Positions 23,786 through 35,080 of a stretch of DNA of 64,000 bases are shown here, one piece after another (the stretch's first letter is position 1; each line of letters begins with the position of its first letter). Below the pieces are notes generated by a model that worked only from the letters and a program-made list of their open reading frames with translations, was not told the origin of the DNA and did no database searches. This stretch comes from Anthonomus grandis grandis (lineage: Eukaryota; Arthropoda; Insecta; Coleoptera; Curculionidae). Where the stretch lies: assembly GCF_022605725.1 (NCBI RefSeq), contig NC_065558.1, positions 5,890,001 to 5,954,000 on the forward strand, written 5' to 3'. Position numbers and translations under genes: made by a program.

Positions 23786-24470
23786 TTAAGCCATATTTTA
23801 GCGAGCAAGCGCCTTACTCGGTTGCCTTACGATATTTTAAGCGTTACGTCTTCATATGGGTTGCGCTCGAATGACGTCATGTCTAACAGCTGTCAGAGTC
23901 TAAACATGAGCTACGTTTTCAGGTATATTGAGTTCGTTTTGAATACTGACTTGAATTAAATTTCGCCCTGAAAACCTTTATAAAGGGTAGACATTTGCCC
24001 AAGAGGAAATACAATAAACTTACAATACTGGCATAAACTCACTCATATTTTTTTTCCACAGAAATAAATAATAACTAATTAAAAATCAGCTTAAAAAATA
24101 TCCGTGCAACCTCACCTTTACGTTCTTCACTGTATTTTTTGCAAATCTATTCGCTCTTTTGCTAATTAATTCTTTTCTGCATTTTTATTTGGTTTCAATG
24201 TCTTACCTGTCTCACATACATTAATATTAAGTAAATTAAAACTAATACTAAGAAATATAATTCTTCTTAACTCTAAAAAATATCAAAAAATTGATATCAA
24301 TATTTATTGTTTATTATTGTTCATATAGCTTTCCCTTTGACATATCGAGTTTATTAACGGTCTCGGGAGACCGCTAACAAACGCTTAAAGCGCCTTATAC
24401 GGTGACGTCATGACTTGATCGCGCGAATGAGATGTCTTAAAGACGCTTACTCGCTAAAATATGCCTTTAA
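23786..24470. mobile_element. MITE, about 685 bp
   Basis: The ends are inverted repeats: CATATTTTAGCGAGCAAGCG at 23792 and, on the opposite strand, CATATTTTAGCGAGTAAGCG from 24463 inward. The left outer flank is TTAAGC and the right one reads TTAAAGG on the minus strand. Both ends also carry TGACGTCAT-like sites (about 23873 and 24402). The inside is AT-rich and non-coding. The family is not identified and no clean target duplication is seen. Confidence 0.65.
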
Positions 24471-26234
24471 CTCAAGTAGCAATGACACATGTCAAAATTT
24501 GACATTGACAATACAAATTTAAACATGGCGGCCGCATGTCATTTCCCGCTTATACGATATACTTGTTTGATGCAATTAACGTCCTTTCACAGCGTTCATA
24601 GCGTAAAGCGATTTTTCTTAAGCAATTTACCTCTTCTAATTAATATATTTAAGTGACTGTACTGAATCTGAAAACAGGTTACGTAATGTTAAAGTCGATG
24701 ACTTTCCCAAATGTCGCGTACAGGTCAAAGAACCACCACGCAACTATTGAAAATTACCGCGGTCGCCTTATTAAGAATGGGATACGGCCGATTATTATTA
24801 TCATTTCCCTCACTCGCTCCAGAACCATAATTATTACTTACTTGTGAATGTGTACTATAGAATTATAATCTAAAAATAAATATACCATTCGAACGTAGAA
24901 AGTATTCGTTAGTTACCGGTTACACGAGGAGATTTTAAATCCTAATCTCTTCTTGCATAGTTACAAGGAAGTCAATTATAGTTATAAGTCTCTTCAGACA
25001 TTTTGTTGTCAACTTAGTATGAATAAAAGCTTCCCAAAGGATGTCTCAGTGAACGCCTATTTGACTAAAACATCCTATTATAGCATTTATATAATATTGC
25101 GCATGCGTCGACTAAGGCTTATTTTAAAATAATAGTTGAAGCCAAGGCAAATGAAGGATGACTATTAACTACCACTGATAGGTTCCCAATAAGAACTTTT
25201 AATATTTTTTTTGCTAAGAAGTCATGACATAGTTGACAAATGACAGGTAAGTCATGACACTTTAAAAATATTCTGACATTTTGTGGCCAACTTATGCAAA
25301 CCGTTACCATCCAAGTTATAGAATGTTACCGAGGACTTCCTCGTGACTTAACAATTATCAAAACCATATTCCTATTTAAGCATTAAGTTTAACACCTAAT
25401 TGATAAATAACCCTCACGAAATTACAACCCATTAGCATCTGACAACAGAGTCATTTGAACTTTGAACAAAGCCAGACCAGTTTTCAGAACACTTGTAACT
25501 TAAGAGTGCATTCACCTGTGCTGTTGATGTAAACCTGTATATATACGAATTTCGTTGAATAATACAACACAACCCAAAGTCCACGGTGTTAGTTATTATT
25601 ATAGTTAAAAAAAACAAACGTTGCGAAATTAGGTCTATAAAAATAAAAATAATATTTCACGTTTAAATGTTATGACATCTAATTATTTCGTATCGAAGCA
25701 GCCGGTGTTCTTAGAATATATGTTATCTAGGCACTACCATGGGTCATTGGAATTGACAGACGTTTCAAAGCATCAAAAGAACATTAAAAAAAACTAATTC
25801 ACTTACCCAATGTATCTGCGGCTCCTAGTGCTGTAAACATTTAAAAAAATATAAATTTTGAAGTTCCCTGAAGTTTCCATCATACCCGGGGATGGCACCG
25901 AAAGAACACGGGGTCCAAAATAACCCGTGAATTCTTCTAGTGCCATTCACAAGTTGATGTACGTCAAACCTGAAACATTTCATGCATAACAAACCTTAGA
26001 CCTAGCCTATTCAATATGCCAACGAGATGGCACATGACACATATCTCAAACGGAGTATGTCACTTGTCATGCAGTGAAACAACTCTCGCAGTAAAAGTCA
26101 AATTAACTTTTTTTTTTAATAAACCCCTTAAAAATGCATAAGGCACCATTTCTATTAAGCTACGAAACTTATAGTTGCAAAATAACCTAATAATCCTACT
26201 GGACTTGACAGAGACAACTACTGTCAAGAGTCTT
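24471..26234. other. No gene recognised; TGACA-rich
   Basis: No convincing coding sequence. TGTCA/TGACA words are strikingly frequent, often as inverted pairs such as GACACATGTCAAAATTTGAC near 24485. I can assign no element boundaries. Confidence 0.4.
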
Positions 26235-26800
26235 TTCTAACGCGGGTCCTGTGGTAAGACGTCACCCAATTGACGAATGACAGATGTCAACAAGAATTTC
26301 AGGCAGAATTGGAGACAGCATTTCGTTCCACGAAGTTGTTCCAAAACTTCGAATTTTAGGTTACGTATTAATGTGATATTCGTGGTCAAATTATTTATTA
26401 TTTTTAATCAGTTATAAATTCTTTGGCTTGTATTTGCTACTAAAATGACAGCGTGTTATAGCAATAATTAAATTAAATATTATTAAAAATCCGGTCCTGT
26501 TGCATTTAATATGTCACCCATTTAACAAATGACAGAAAACTCGTGAGTTAATTGTCATTTGTCAATGTCAATAGGGAAGCCATGATGATTTTTAACGGGG
26601 ATGTACTAAGGAATTTTTTGCCAGGTTACTACTTGAAAAGAAAAACAAATAATTATTCTTTGTCAAGTTTAGCTTTATTCTAGATCAATTAGTCCAAAAG
26701 TCTGGTCGTGTCGAATTTAATACGTCACCCAGTTGACGAGTGACAGATAATCCAACAATCATGAATAGGGAAGTACTAAGGAAATTTTCAAGCTTAATTA
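26235..26800. repeat. Three diverged tandem units with GTCACCCA core
   Basis: Units anchored by GTCACCC at 26261, 26513 and 26724 share an upstream GGTCCTGT-like word, the core GTCACCCARTTGACGARTGA and, in two cases, downstream GTACTAAGGAA. Spacing is 252 and 211 bp. The core contains the inverted pair GTCAC/GTGAC. Confidence 0.6.
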
Positions 26801-27319
26801 ACTGGTAGTCTTGCAGTTAATCTTAACATAATGACTGTATTCGAAAATATGTAACCTTCTAAGAACAGGTGGCATGAAATTACCGAGTTAAGTGTTACAT
26901 GAGTGCGGATAACAGGTAAATGTTAACAATTTAAAACTGGCTTTCTGGTGCGAGAGTTGTAATGTCATTAGGCATATTATAGTGGGTGTTCAACGAGCTG
27001 TGAACAAGCGATAAAATCAAAGGAAATCGAGGCAAAATGGTCGGTTTTAATGAGATTTGGAGTTGTATCGCATATAAGAAATGAAACTTTTAAGCGACCG
27101 ATTAAAAGTCAACGTAAATATGTATGTATGTATGTTTATAAACAGCGTACTTGAAAAGTAACCAAACCGCTTTTGGTTCGTGTAATCGTTCAAATTATTG
27201 ATTTATGTGAGAAACTGGTTAAGGAGAAATTACAAATTTTAGAATTGTTCTAAAATGTTAGTTATTTATTTGGGAAAATAACTGGAAAAAGCTTTTTCAA
27301 CTGTTCTGTTGTTAACTGT
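26801..27319. other. No gene recognised
   Basis: AT-rich non-coding DNA with a short TATG run at about 27117-27136. I see nothing else. Confidence 0.4.
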
Positions 27320-28345
27320 TTGGAAATGTATTTTTTCCAGGCAATTTACACTTTATCAGTTCAGTGAAAATAATAAATTTAATTTTTGGCACTTTGGTTA
27401 AATATCTGAGAAAGAAATCTGATTTTTTTTCCAGAGAGTTGGAAGAATCTTGTATTTCTTCCAGGTAGTTTACAGATACTGAGTGCGTCTAAGTGCCTGG
27501 AACCTGGAACAATGTAGTTACACATTTTATATATTATATATGTATATTAAAGCAGTTTTTTTATTGATTAAACTAAATTGTTCATGGATTAAAGCATGTG
27601 CCTGGAATCAAAAAAACATTAATTTTAACTGCTTTCAATTTCAAAATTATTCATTTTCTTATGTCAATTTATCAGACAGAAATAATCCTAAAATTAAAAA
27701 AAAATCTTCCAGGCAATTAAAAGCAGTTATAAAATGCCTGGAAGAAGGAAATTATTATTTTTCAAAAGTATCCAACTTCCTGGATATAAGCTGATATTAC
27801 CAATTTTTTTCCAGGTATTTTTAACGTCAAGGCAGTCAAAAACGCAATTAGGAAGTAACAACTTTCCTGGAAGATTGAAAATAATATTCTTCAACAAAAA
27901 AAAGTAACAGCAGTGTACAACTGCCTGGAATAAAGATTTATTTTTTTTGTTTGAAAAAGAAAGACAGTTTTAGGCTTATTTAAGAAGATTTCGTATTCCA
28001 GTAGTTGCTCAGTCATCCCGAAGAGATTTCAAATGCTGTTCCAGATTTTTTTTAAATCTAGAAACAGTTACAACAGCTTGCAACGAGCTGAATCTTTTTT
28101 TTTAATCTCCTAGATGTAGAACGAGAGGGGTTAGACTTATTTCCCGTGTCTTCCAGCCATTTAAAAACTGTTATAATTAGTTGTAACTTAAATTGTTTAT
28201 CCAGAAAATTTCCCAGTCTTCGTCAAGTTTTTCCATACATCTGAGATAATTTTTCCAGGTGTTTTTTTGATAATACTTGCCTTCCATACAGTCAAACCTA
28301 GTTAAGAACAAAAGAGTTCTTCAACTGCCTGGAAGAAATGAACAT
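27320..28345. repeat. Second CCTGGAA-bearing repeat array
   Basis: In about 1 kb, TGCCTGGAA or TTCCTGGAA occurs about six times (near 27491, 27599, 27734, 27867, 27921, 28327) and the complement TTCCAGG about five times (near 27336, 27463, 27709, 27810, 28253). The words AGCAGTTATAAAATGCCTGG and ACAACTGCCTGGAATAA show the same context as the 14.9-16.4 kb array. Both orientations alternate, suggesting a unit with inverted halves. Small open frames inside (for example 27483-27794) are repeat-derived. Confidence 0.6.
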
Positions 28346-28379
28346 TTTCAGTTTCAATAAACAGGACCGGCCATAAAAG

Positions 28380-29060
28380 ACTTAGAAATCCACGTCTTAA
28401 AGACTCCTTGTACCGCGATTTAGTACCTTATACCGCTACATATGCAATGCCATACAAGGAAATCCCCGATCCCCAAACAAGTACATTTTACACCTCAATA
28501 TTAGTCATCTCTATACTTACCTACCTCACCTTCGAACGCGGTACCATCACATTTTTTTTGTACGAAAAAAAACCACATTTTCCTAAAGCGAACCCGTAAA
28601 CCTTAAACTCGTTAGATCAGGGGCACATCATCATGGTCAAACAAAGGCACCATCGTCGTCACGGTACCGGCTGCAAAAATGGTAGTACCCACCACCGTTG
28701 CGGTGAACGCATATCATACGCGAGAACGTACACGTCCGATCGTACCGAGGGCCGTTCTCGAACTGACTTCGAACCGGTGCCGTTCGGTGTGTGTCGACAG
28801 GTAGTTGTGGTACCCCTGCCCCTGGTACCGGCGCGCGAGCAAGAGGTCTTTGCACCTGTAGTACCGTGACAGTGCTCTGATGGGCAGCTATTAGTCATAC
28901 TTGCCGGAGCACACCGCTGTTGCTGGTGGTGGTTATCGGCTCGGAACGCTCGCTCCACGTCTCCCTGGATGGCACTGCTTCGGTGGAAAGGGAAATGATG
29001 ACACTTTTGACTGGCTAAAGAACATACAGTACTTTCATTTCAGAACGAATCACCCTTAAT
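28380..29060. other. GC-rich, GTACC-rich island, function unknown
   Basis: Local GC and CpG content rise sharply. GTACC occurs nine times between 28410 and 28865, three of them as GGTACC. Overlapping frames open on both strands (28633-28869 plus, 28958-28637 minus) reflect base composition; their translations are Arg/His-rich and match nothing I know. It could be a promoter-like CpG island, a satellite remnant or part of an unrecognised element. Confidence 0.4.
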
Positions 29061-29100
29061 AACTTCTTAGGGAGGGTTTAATTTTTTATTTGACAAAGTT

Positions 29101-29358
29101 GGACTTGCTATGAGGCAATCTGCCAGCACGATTTGGAGATTCGGGAAAACCGCCGGGTATGTACCCTGTTCCCCGAATCGATAATTTTCACAATTGTTAT
29201 AGTTGAGATGCACTGGACGATGCATCCGGCATCATCCAGCCTTGCTACCGGCGTGAATAGGTTCAGCTACCACTGGCAAAGAGCAGGAAAGGGTTCCAAA
29301 GGATAGGAAAGGAAAAGAACGACCACGTGTTGACTGGATAAAGGATGACGCGGAAGTG
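29101..29358. mobile_element. 258-bp insertion of unknown family with 13-bp target duplication
   Basis: The insert is flanked by ATTTGACAAAGTT at 29088-29100 and 29359-29371. A 13-bp direct repeat is typical of LINE-mediated retroposition. The insert, beginning GGACTTGCTATGAGG and ending GACGCGGAAGTG, has no A-tail, no B-box and no known family signature to my eye. It is more GC-rich than its surroundings. Confidence 0.6.
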
Positions 29359-29420
29359 ATTTGACAAAGTTCGGTCAATTACCTCCTCATCTCCAGACAA
29401 CCTCACTTTGATATCTCAAA

Positions 29421-29637
29421 AAGCCGAGCAGTAGCACCGTGGGCAAAGTGTTCACGATGCGATCGTGTGGTCTCAGGTTCGAATCCTGGCATGGGCATGG
29501 TTGTTGGTGTTTGTCTTATAAAAACAAAGCACTTGTGGTTCGGAACCCACATTAAACTGTAGGTCCTTAATAAACAACAAAATTGGGCGGCCATCGAAAT
29601 ACGACGCGAGTCTATTGTAATTGAGAAAGAAGAAGGA
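29421..29637 (+). mobile_element. tRNA-derived SINE
   Basis: The 217-bp element is bounded by an 11-bp target duplication, GATATCTCAAA, at 29410-29420 and 29638-29648. It contains a perfect Pol III B box, GGTTCGAATCC (29476-29486), and a weaker A-box-like TAGCACCGTGG (29432-29442) about 40 bp upstream, the spacing found in tRNA-derived promoters. It ends in a purine-rich tail, GAGAAAGAAGAAG. No tRNA cloverleaf closes, so it is not a tRNA gene. The short minus-strand frame across it is fortuitous. Confidence 0.82.
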
Positions 29638-30239
29638 GATATCTCAAATCGGAACCCCCTTCGTGAGACACATCAATTACTAAGTTTACACGTAACATTA
29701 ATTGCGAATTTGATCAAAAACGCTTTGGCATGTGCTTACACACCGGTCTTCGGAAGAGGGCTTAACGTTGACGTTAACTAGCTGTGGCAACTATGCAACT
29801 GTACTTATTTAAGTAGATTGAGTACAAATGTATCTAATAAATGAATATAATTCTTTAACTTTTGCGAAAACACGATAAAGCACACCACAACAAAATCAAA
29901 GTTAATTTTTTTTCACCCTGTCTCGGTTTTCAAATTTTTGTTAGTTGGCAGCACTGAAAATTAATGCGAATTTGGATCTTCTCTCGTATACCATGAACCT
30001 TAACGCGCATTACGGAGAGATCATCCACATATTTAAAACGTCTTAAATTAATGCGAACTAGGAACTCTAAAACGGTTTACGGGTGTCTACACAATACATG
30101 CGTTTTATCTTAATTTCGCTAATGCGCATTAACGGTTAGGTGTAAACATGGTAATTTGTACACAGGATTAAAATAACAATTAAAAATTTAAATAATTTAA
30201 GTTCACAGAATTTATTTAAGTACTTAAAAGACAACATTA

Positions 30240-30560
30240 CCTGTAAAGTCTATTTTGAAAATCCTCAGGAATATTGACAAGAGTCCCCTAATATCTCTAC
30301 ATTAGCGAGTAATTCAATTTTTAAAATCATTAATATTTTCAGGTGAGGTTTTATAAACTTTTCTTTTTAAATACACCCATAGGAAAAAATCGAGTGGTGT
30401 TAAGTCTGGCGACCGTGCGGGCTATTCAGTTACACCACGCCTGCTAATCCACATCCTTGAAACCTGTTCATTAAGCCACTCTCAAACTGTCAAAGTATAG
30501 TGCGGGGCAGCTCCATTTTGTTAGAAATACAAATTATTTGTTTAATATCCCAATCTTATC
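30240..30560 (-). pseudogene. Mariner-type transposase C-terminal relic
   Basis: On the minus strand the reading continues NGAAPHYTLTV, EWLNEQVSRMWISRRG, then ARSPDLTPLDFFLWVYLKRK, the third-aspartate block of DUF4817-type mariner transposases, and ends KTSPENINDFKN. Stops occur in at least three places, and the position of the second catalytic aspartate reads Asn (QNG instead of QDG). Confidence 0.75.
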
Positions 30561-30948
30561 CACACAAAAATATTTGGACTCAATGAACTGTTTATTACCA
30601 TACATTTTTACTGGTACATAAATCGCTTCAACTTGCATCAATTTTTTCGGCAAAGTAAGATAGAAATTGTTTTGTGCCATTTAAAATAATGTGTGAGACT
30701 ATCGCAGGCAACCATTTAATCTAGCAAAGTTTAGGTTAATAAAATGTCGCTTATTACCACACATTTTTGCTTACTATTCGCTTATATGTCAACCAATTTT
30801 CTTTTTTTTTGGCACTGTTAATAAACGTTTTAGTTCTGCTTACAATGATGTGTCACACGATGGGGTTTCCTTTCGAAGTAAATTAAGCTGGAGGTGAAAA
30901 GGTGATTGACAGAACTTTGTCAAATGTAAAATTAAACGTCCCCCTGTA

Positions 30949-31660
30949 TATCTAGATTAACGTATTGTCATCAACGTTGAATATAAAAGCCACATCATGA
31001 TCAACATAGTTTCTTGGAGGTTTTTCAGATAGCAAATGATATTTCACAAAAAAGTCATATAGTCACCATATAAATAAGAATGGTTTAATTGGAGTGAAGT
31101 GACTTAATTACTTTCCTAGTTTTATATACTCAAATTTAGAACTTACTTTAGTGCAGGCGTAACCTTGCTTCAGTTTGACAGCAGTCTTGTCAGTGTTGAT
31201 TCAACCGTTGTTATAACGTTAATGATCGTCAAAAAGTTTTGGATTTTTACCGTTTAATCAACTACATATTGCTGTCTTTGTTATTGGAAATTTGGACAAA
31301 TTAATTTTTTAACAAAGGTGCTAGGACACTGACATTTTTTTAAAGAAACTAAATGAAAGTACTTATCCTTTAAAGCACACCTTTAATCTCGAAATAATAA
31401 TGGTGATGGACCCAGGCCACAATTTAAACTTAGTAGTTCAAATAGGCTGACAGTCGCCATCTTGGAAAAAAAACTTATTTTCTTTTATCAAGTTGGCATT
31501 TATACGCCATTTTGAATTTTATACCGTAAACTGAGGCTACTTGCATACACTGTCAGCACTTTCTCATGTACGGCTCCACATTGTACCTTGAAAATATTGA
31601 AGAAGTTACTTATTTAACTAGGGCTATCCATGGCTGGTACAGAAATTGGAATAATCCAAC
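30949..31660. other. No gene recognised
   Basis: Non-coding to my reading. No repeat family or terminal inverted repeat is evident. Confidence 0.4.
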
Positions 31661-32450
31661 CATGGATCTCAAAAAAAAGCATTCACATATCCATACATGA
31701 CATTTCGTGCATTGTATCGAATCCATTGCGCTTCTATAGGCTTTCCAACTCGTTTTGAAGATACCACATTGGGAGTTGTACTTTCTTTCCCTCTTGCTCT
31801 TCTTGGCAAAACGCTAGATGAATATAGACGATATTCCTCATGAAAGTTTGGAGGATTTTCACAAACCTTATGGGCCGTAACAGTGCGAGACATATCACTT
31901 ATAGGTTCGACCTTTTTCCCATTTTATGTTTTTTTCTCAACCCCTGTTCTAGGGTGCTCTTTCAACAACTCAACCAAGCTATTGTCTATTCGTCAGAATG
32001 TAAACCAGTTGCTCTAAATCCTGACTTGGGATTCTCTACCACCTTGTGACTTGTCTCTTTCCACAATTTGTCCAGTAGGTTTGGAAATTATTCTTTACAG
32101 CCTTGGAAACGCGACTCCTGTCTTCGGTGATCGAGAATCTCTCTTTATTATCTTTTCATTGGAGCAAGTACTTATCTAAGGGGTTGAATTAAATGTATGG
32201 CGTTCGCTGGGAAGGTTGTTATGTAAATATTATTTGTACCACATGTCTCGATCGCTTTTGGTGAAAAGTGGCTTGTCAGGTTGTCACCAACGAGAACCTC
32301 TTGCTCGTTATTTTCTCTGATAGAATTGACGTTGGGCAGATAAAGCTGGAAGAACCATATTATGTCGAATAAGTTCATGTCGAACCATCCGCTCACGTAT
32401 TTTGTTCCTTGTGGTCCATCTTGCGTCCAGTTAGATATCATAAACACTCA
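31661..32450 (-). pseudogene. pogo/Tigger-like transposase relic
   Basis: The minus strand from 32447 encodes YVSGWFDMNLFDIIWFF, then EVLVGDNLTSHFSPKAIE and NNIYITTFPANAIHLIQPL, the DDE_1 block of pogo/Tigger-type transposases with its catalytic Asp in GDN. After a stop at about 32172 the same family reading continues, with stops: LAPMKR, ESRFQGCKE, FPNLLDKLWKETSHKVVENP and SGFRATGLH, down to about 31950. The stretch at 31893-31669 is open but I cannot tie it to the family. The DNA-binding half and the first catalytic residue are absent. Confidence 0.72.
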
Positions 32451-33560
32451 AAGCTTTATATACAATTATTGGGGAAAAAGATCTTAATCATTTAATTGAT
32501 GGTATCACGGGAATGCTCTTGAACTCTTTCCACTTCTCTCTCTTTATATCCCTTGGCACCACCACCTTCCTGGATCATCAGTCATGTGCGTTTAGTCATA
32601 GTCACACAAATTTCAGCTTTTTAGTTCTCTAGTTGCTAAGCCAATATTACTAAAGAAAAATTTCATCACGATCCACTGATGCTCTGTATCTCTGTATGTT
32701 TGAAGCCATTCTGACGCTTAAATCGTTCCTTTTTATAAATGATTGTAAGAAACCAAATCCTAGCATGTTATTTTGAATGTTTAAACAGTTTTTCTTGTTT
32801 GTCAAAGAATTTTTTTTTTATTACGTCACGAATATCAAACTTTGTGAGAGGAAATCCTGAATTTGGTACAGCACACCGTTTTGGCTCCGGAGTTTCTATA
32901 AGTACGAACCATTTCTAATCTTTATTTACCTGTAACAACAGAAACCTGTAGTCCTTGCACGTAGCCTAAATTTAGGGTAACTGTGACATATGGAGGCATG
33001 ACTTTTGACAAGTTAGTCTTGTTTGACATGTACAATTTCATCCTAGTAATGTTTGAACTAGTATAACCACCCTGTATATATAACCGGGCATGTAATTGGC
33101 AATAAAGGAAGTCAAGAATAGCTTTTCCCAAGCAGATTACAACCGCTATAAATTTGCACACAATGACGAAAAAAAAATGTTTTCTCTCTCTCTCTCTGAT
33201 GGTCTTAAGACATGCTTAAATCGGGTTGATTTTCATAATTATGAATAAAAACGGGCATATTTTACGGTCGAGGTAGGTCCCTAGGGGTGAAAGGAAGTCG
33301 TAACTAAGGGGGTGAAGGGCATCAATTAAAACTAACCGTTTTATAGAGGGGGTTTGTATTTAATATTAAAGTATTTTAAGGTTATAAGATGTTATATACC
33401 TTATAGGAAATAATTGTTTTTATTATGACTGAACTCATTGTTCAGCGGAGCCTAATTCGTTTAAGAGGATACACCAACCTACAAGGCTTCTTAAATTCTT
33501 CATTTTCTACGTATAAAATGTTTTTACTACCCATCAATTTTTTGAGTAACCAATGCACCA
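32451..33560. other. No gene; an orphan mariner-type terminus
   Basis: No coding sequence recognised. At 33067-33076 the sequence ACCACCCTG followed by TA is the outer end of a CAGGGTGGT-type mariner-superfamily element reading leftwards; the opposite end was not found. A CT microsatellite is at 33183-33199. Confidence 0.4.
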
Positions 33561-35080
33561 ACGATGCTGTTTTCTCTTTTTAGTAGAGTATACTCCTGTC
33601 TAAACAAGGATAGCAATAATTTTCTACGATTAAATTTCGACTATGTAAATCATATTATTACTTTAATTAATAAATTGCAGCCTCAAGGTTTAATCTTAGA
33701 CCCTATTTTCTTTCTACTATTTATAAATGATATCGCTATCAGCAGTAAAATCTGTCTGTTTGTGGACGATACAAGTTTTACTTGATGCAACCCGGTTATT
33801 ATGGTACTACATAGAACCATATCAAATGTCCTAGTCACCATTAAATCGTGGTGCGATTCTAATGTTCTGTGCCTTAACGTTAATATCCAGGTATTATGAA
33901 AACAAAATATAAACTCTTATAATAACATCAGAAACTGTACCTATTTCTTAAAATCAATCTGTCTTCTCATTAAATTGCATTTCTGAATAAACTAATTAAT
34001 ACTGATAATAGATATAACACAAATACATATGTACAAGTTAACTGTATATTTTTTTTAATTTTCTTAGTGTAAGAAAGACAAAACAAAATATAAATTCTAA
34101 TAAAAAATCTAACCTAATTCCTGACATGATATGAATATATACAGCATAATATAAATACTATTAAATAAAATAAATAAAAAAATAAATAATAAATAAAATA
34201 AAAATTTCTTAATGCAACTTCAAAAGTTTGCATTAAGTGTTGGTTTTGGTTAGTCACATTATGGTAAAGATGTGACAAGTCAGTCGGGTTGACTCCATTA
34301 AGTGTGGAATATGAAACATAATAAAACGGATTAGGGCAATATATTGTGTATACAATATTATATCCTAAATGAATTAAAATTAATTATCCTAATGACGATT
34401 TCATAGTAGTAGCTTAGGTATATTAAATATTATTCAGTGATTTTATTTTTTGAAAATTATGAAAGATTTTACCTAATGATTCTGATTGTATATCATGAGT
34501 ATAAATGAGGATATTTAAGATCTTGGTTTTTTTAGAACGTTGGAACCTTTTGTACTTCATAGCACCCATTTAGACGTCATTGAATCTGTGGCGTTTTGGT
34601 ACATAGACAAGTTCTTTAAATGGCACTCCACATCGATTTATCTAAAAAATTAAGGCCTGCATGTTTTGCACTTCAGATTGGCTTCCAGGGAGTTAAACCT
34701 GACAATGTCTAGATCAGTATATTACGCCCTTTTTGAGTCGCATCTCCGATACCAATTGAGCACATTTTTAAACTACAAAAGAGATCTGATCGTTATTCAC
34801 CGAAACTAAATAGTAAGACTCCCTATCTAGAATTCTTCAAAAAATATAAAATATTAACTCTTCCTTCTTTCTTCTGCAAGCATATATCATAAATTTCAGA
34901 CAGCTTATATCACAACTACCCACTTAGGAATAGGGAGCAAGATCTTTATCTTCCAGCCCCATGGTCAGAGTTAGTCACAAGTTCTATACGTATAATCCAA
35001 AAAAATGATATGCAGCGAATCACTTTTTTATTAAATAATGTTAAGAGGTTATAAATATTGATTTATTTAAAGGTTTACTA
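33560..35080 (+). pseudogene. Dead LINE, RT fragments
   Basis: An open stretch at 33564-33785 carries QPQGLILDPIFFLLFINDI and KICLFVDDTSF, clear RT palm blocks (normally GVPQGSxLGPxLF and FADD; here the A of FADD is V). About 900 bp downstream (34700-34760) the phrase SRSVYYALFESHLRYQL gives the conserved segment after the palm, followed by stop-ridden C-terminal sequence. An (AAATA)-rich tract at 34163-34203 lies between, so two LINE copies may be abutted instead of one. All are non-functional. Confidence 0.65.

Larger units (their letters stand above)
29070..30948 (-). mobile_element. Mariner-superfamily relic with nested insertions
   Basis: The right end reads, on the minus strand, CAGGGGGACGTTTAATTTT with TA outside it at about 30947. 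The left end, GGGAGGGTTTAATTTTTTAT at 29070, is its inverted counterpart, and both run into ATTTGACAAAGTT. After that the left arm is interrupted by a 258-bp insertion, then resumes with CGGTCAATTACC, matching TGTCAATCACC of the right arm. A SINE follows at 29421. Transposase remains lie at 30240-30560. The whole is one old element hit twice. Confidence 0.7.

Noticed and set aside
28637..28958. Overlapping frames on both strands in the GC-rich island
   Set aside because: Open on both strands at once because stop codons are rare in GC-rich DNA; translations show no conserved motif.
29476..29486. Possible tRNA gene (perfect B box)
   Set aside because: No acceptor or anticodon stem can be drawn, and the segment is bounded by a target duplication, so it is a SINE.
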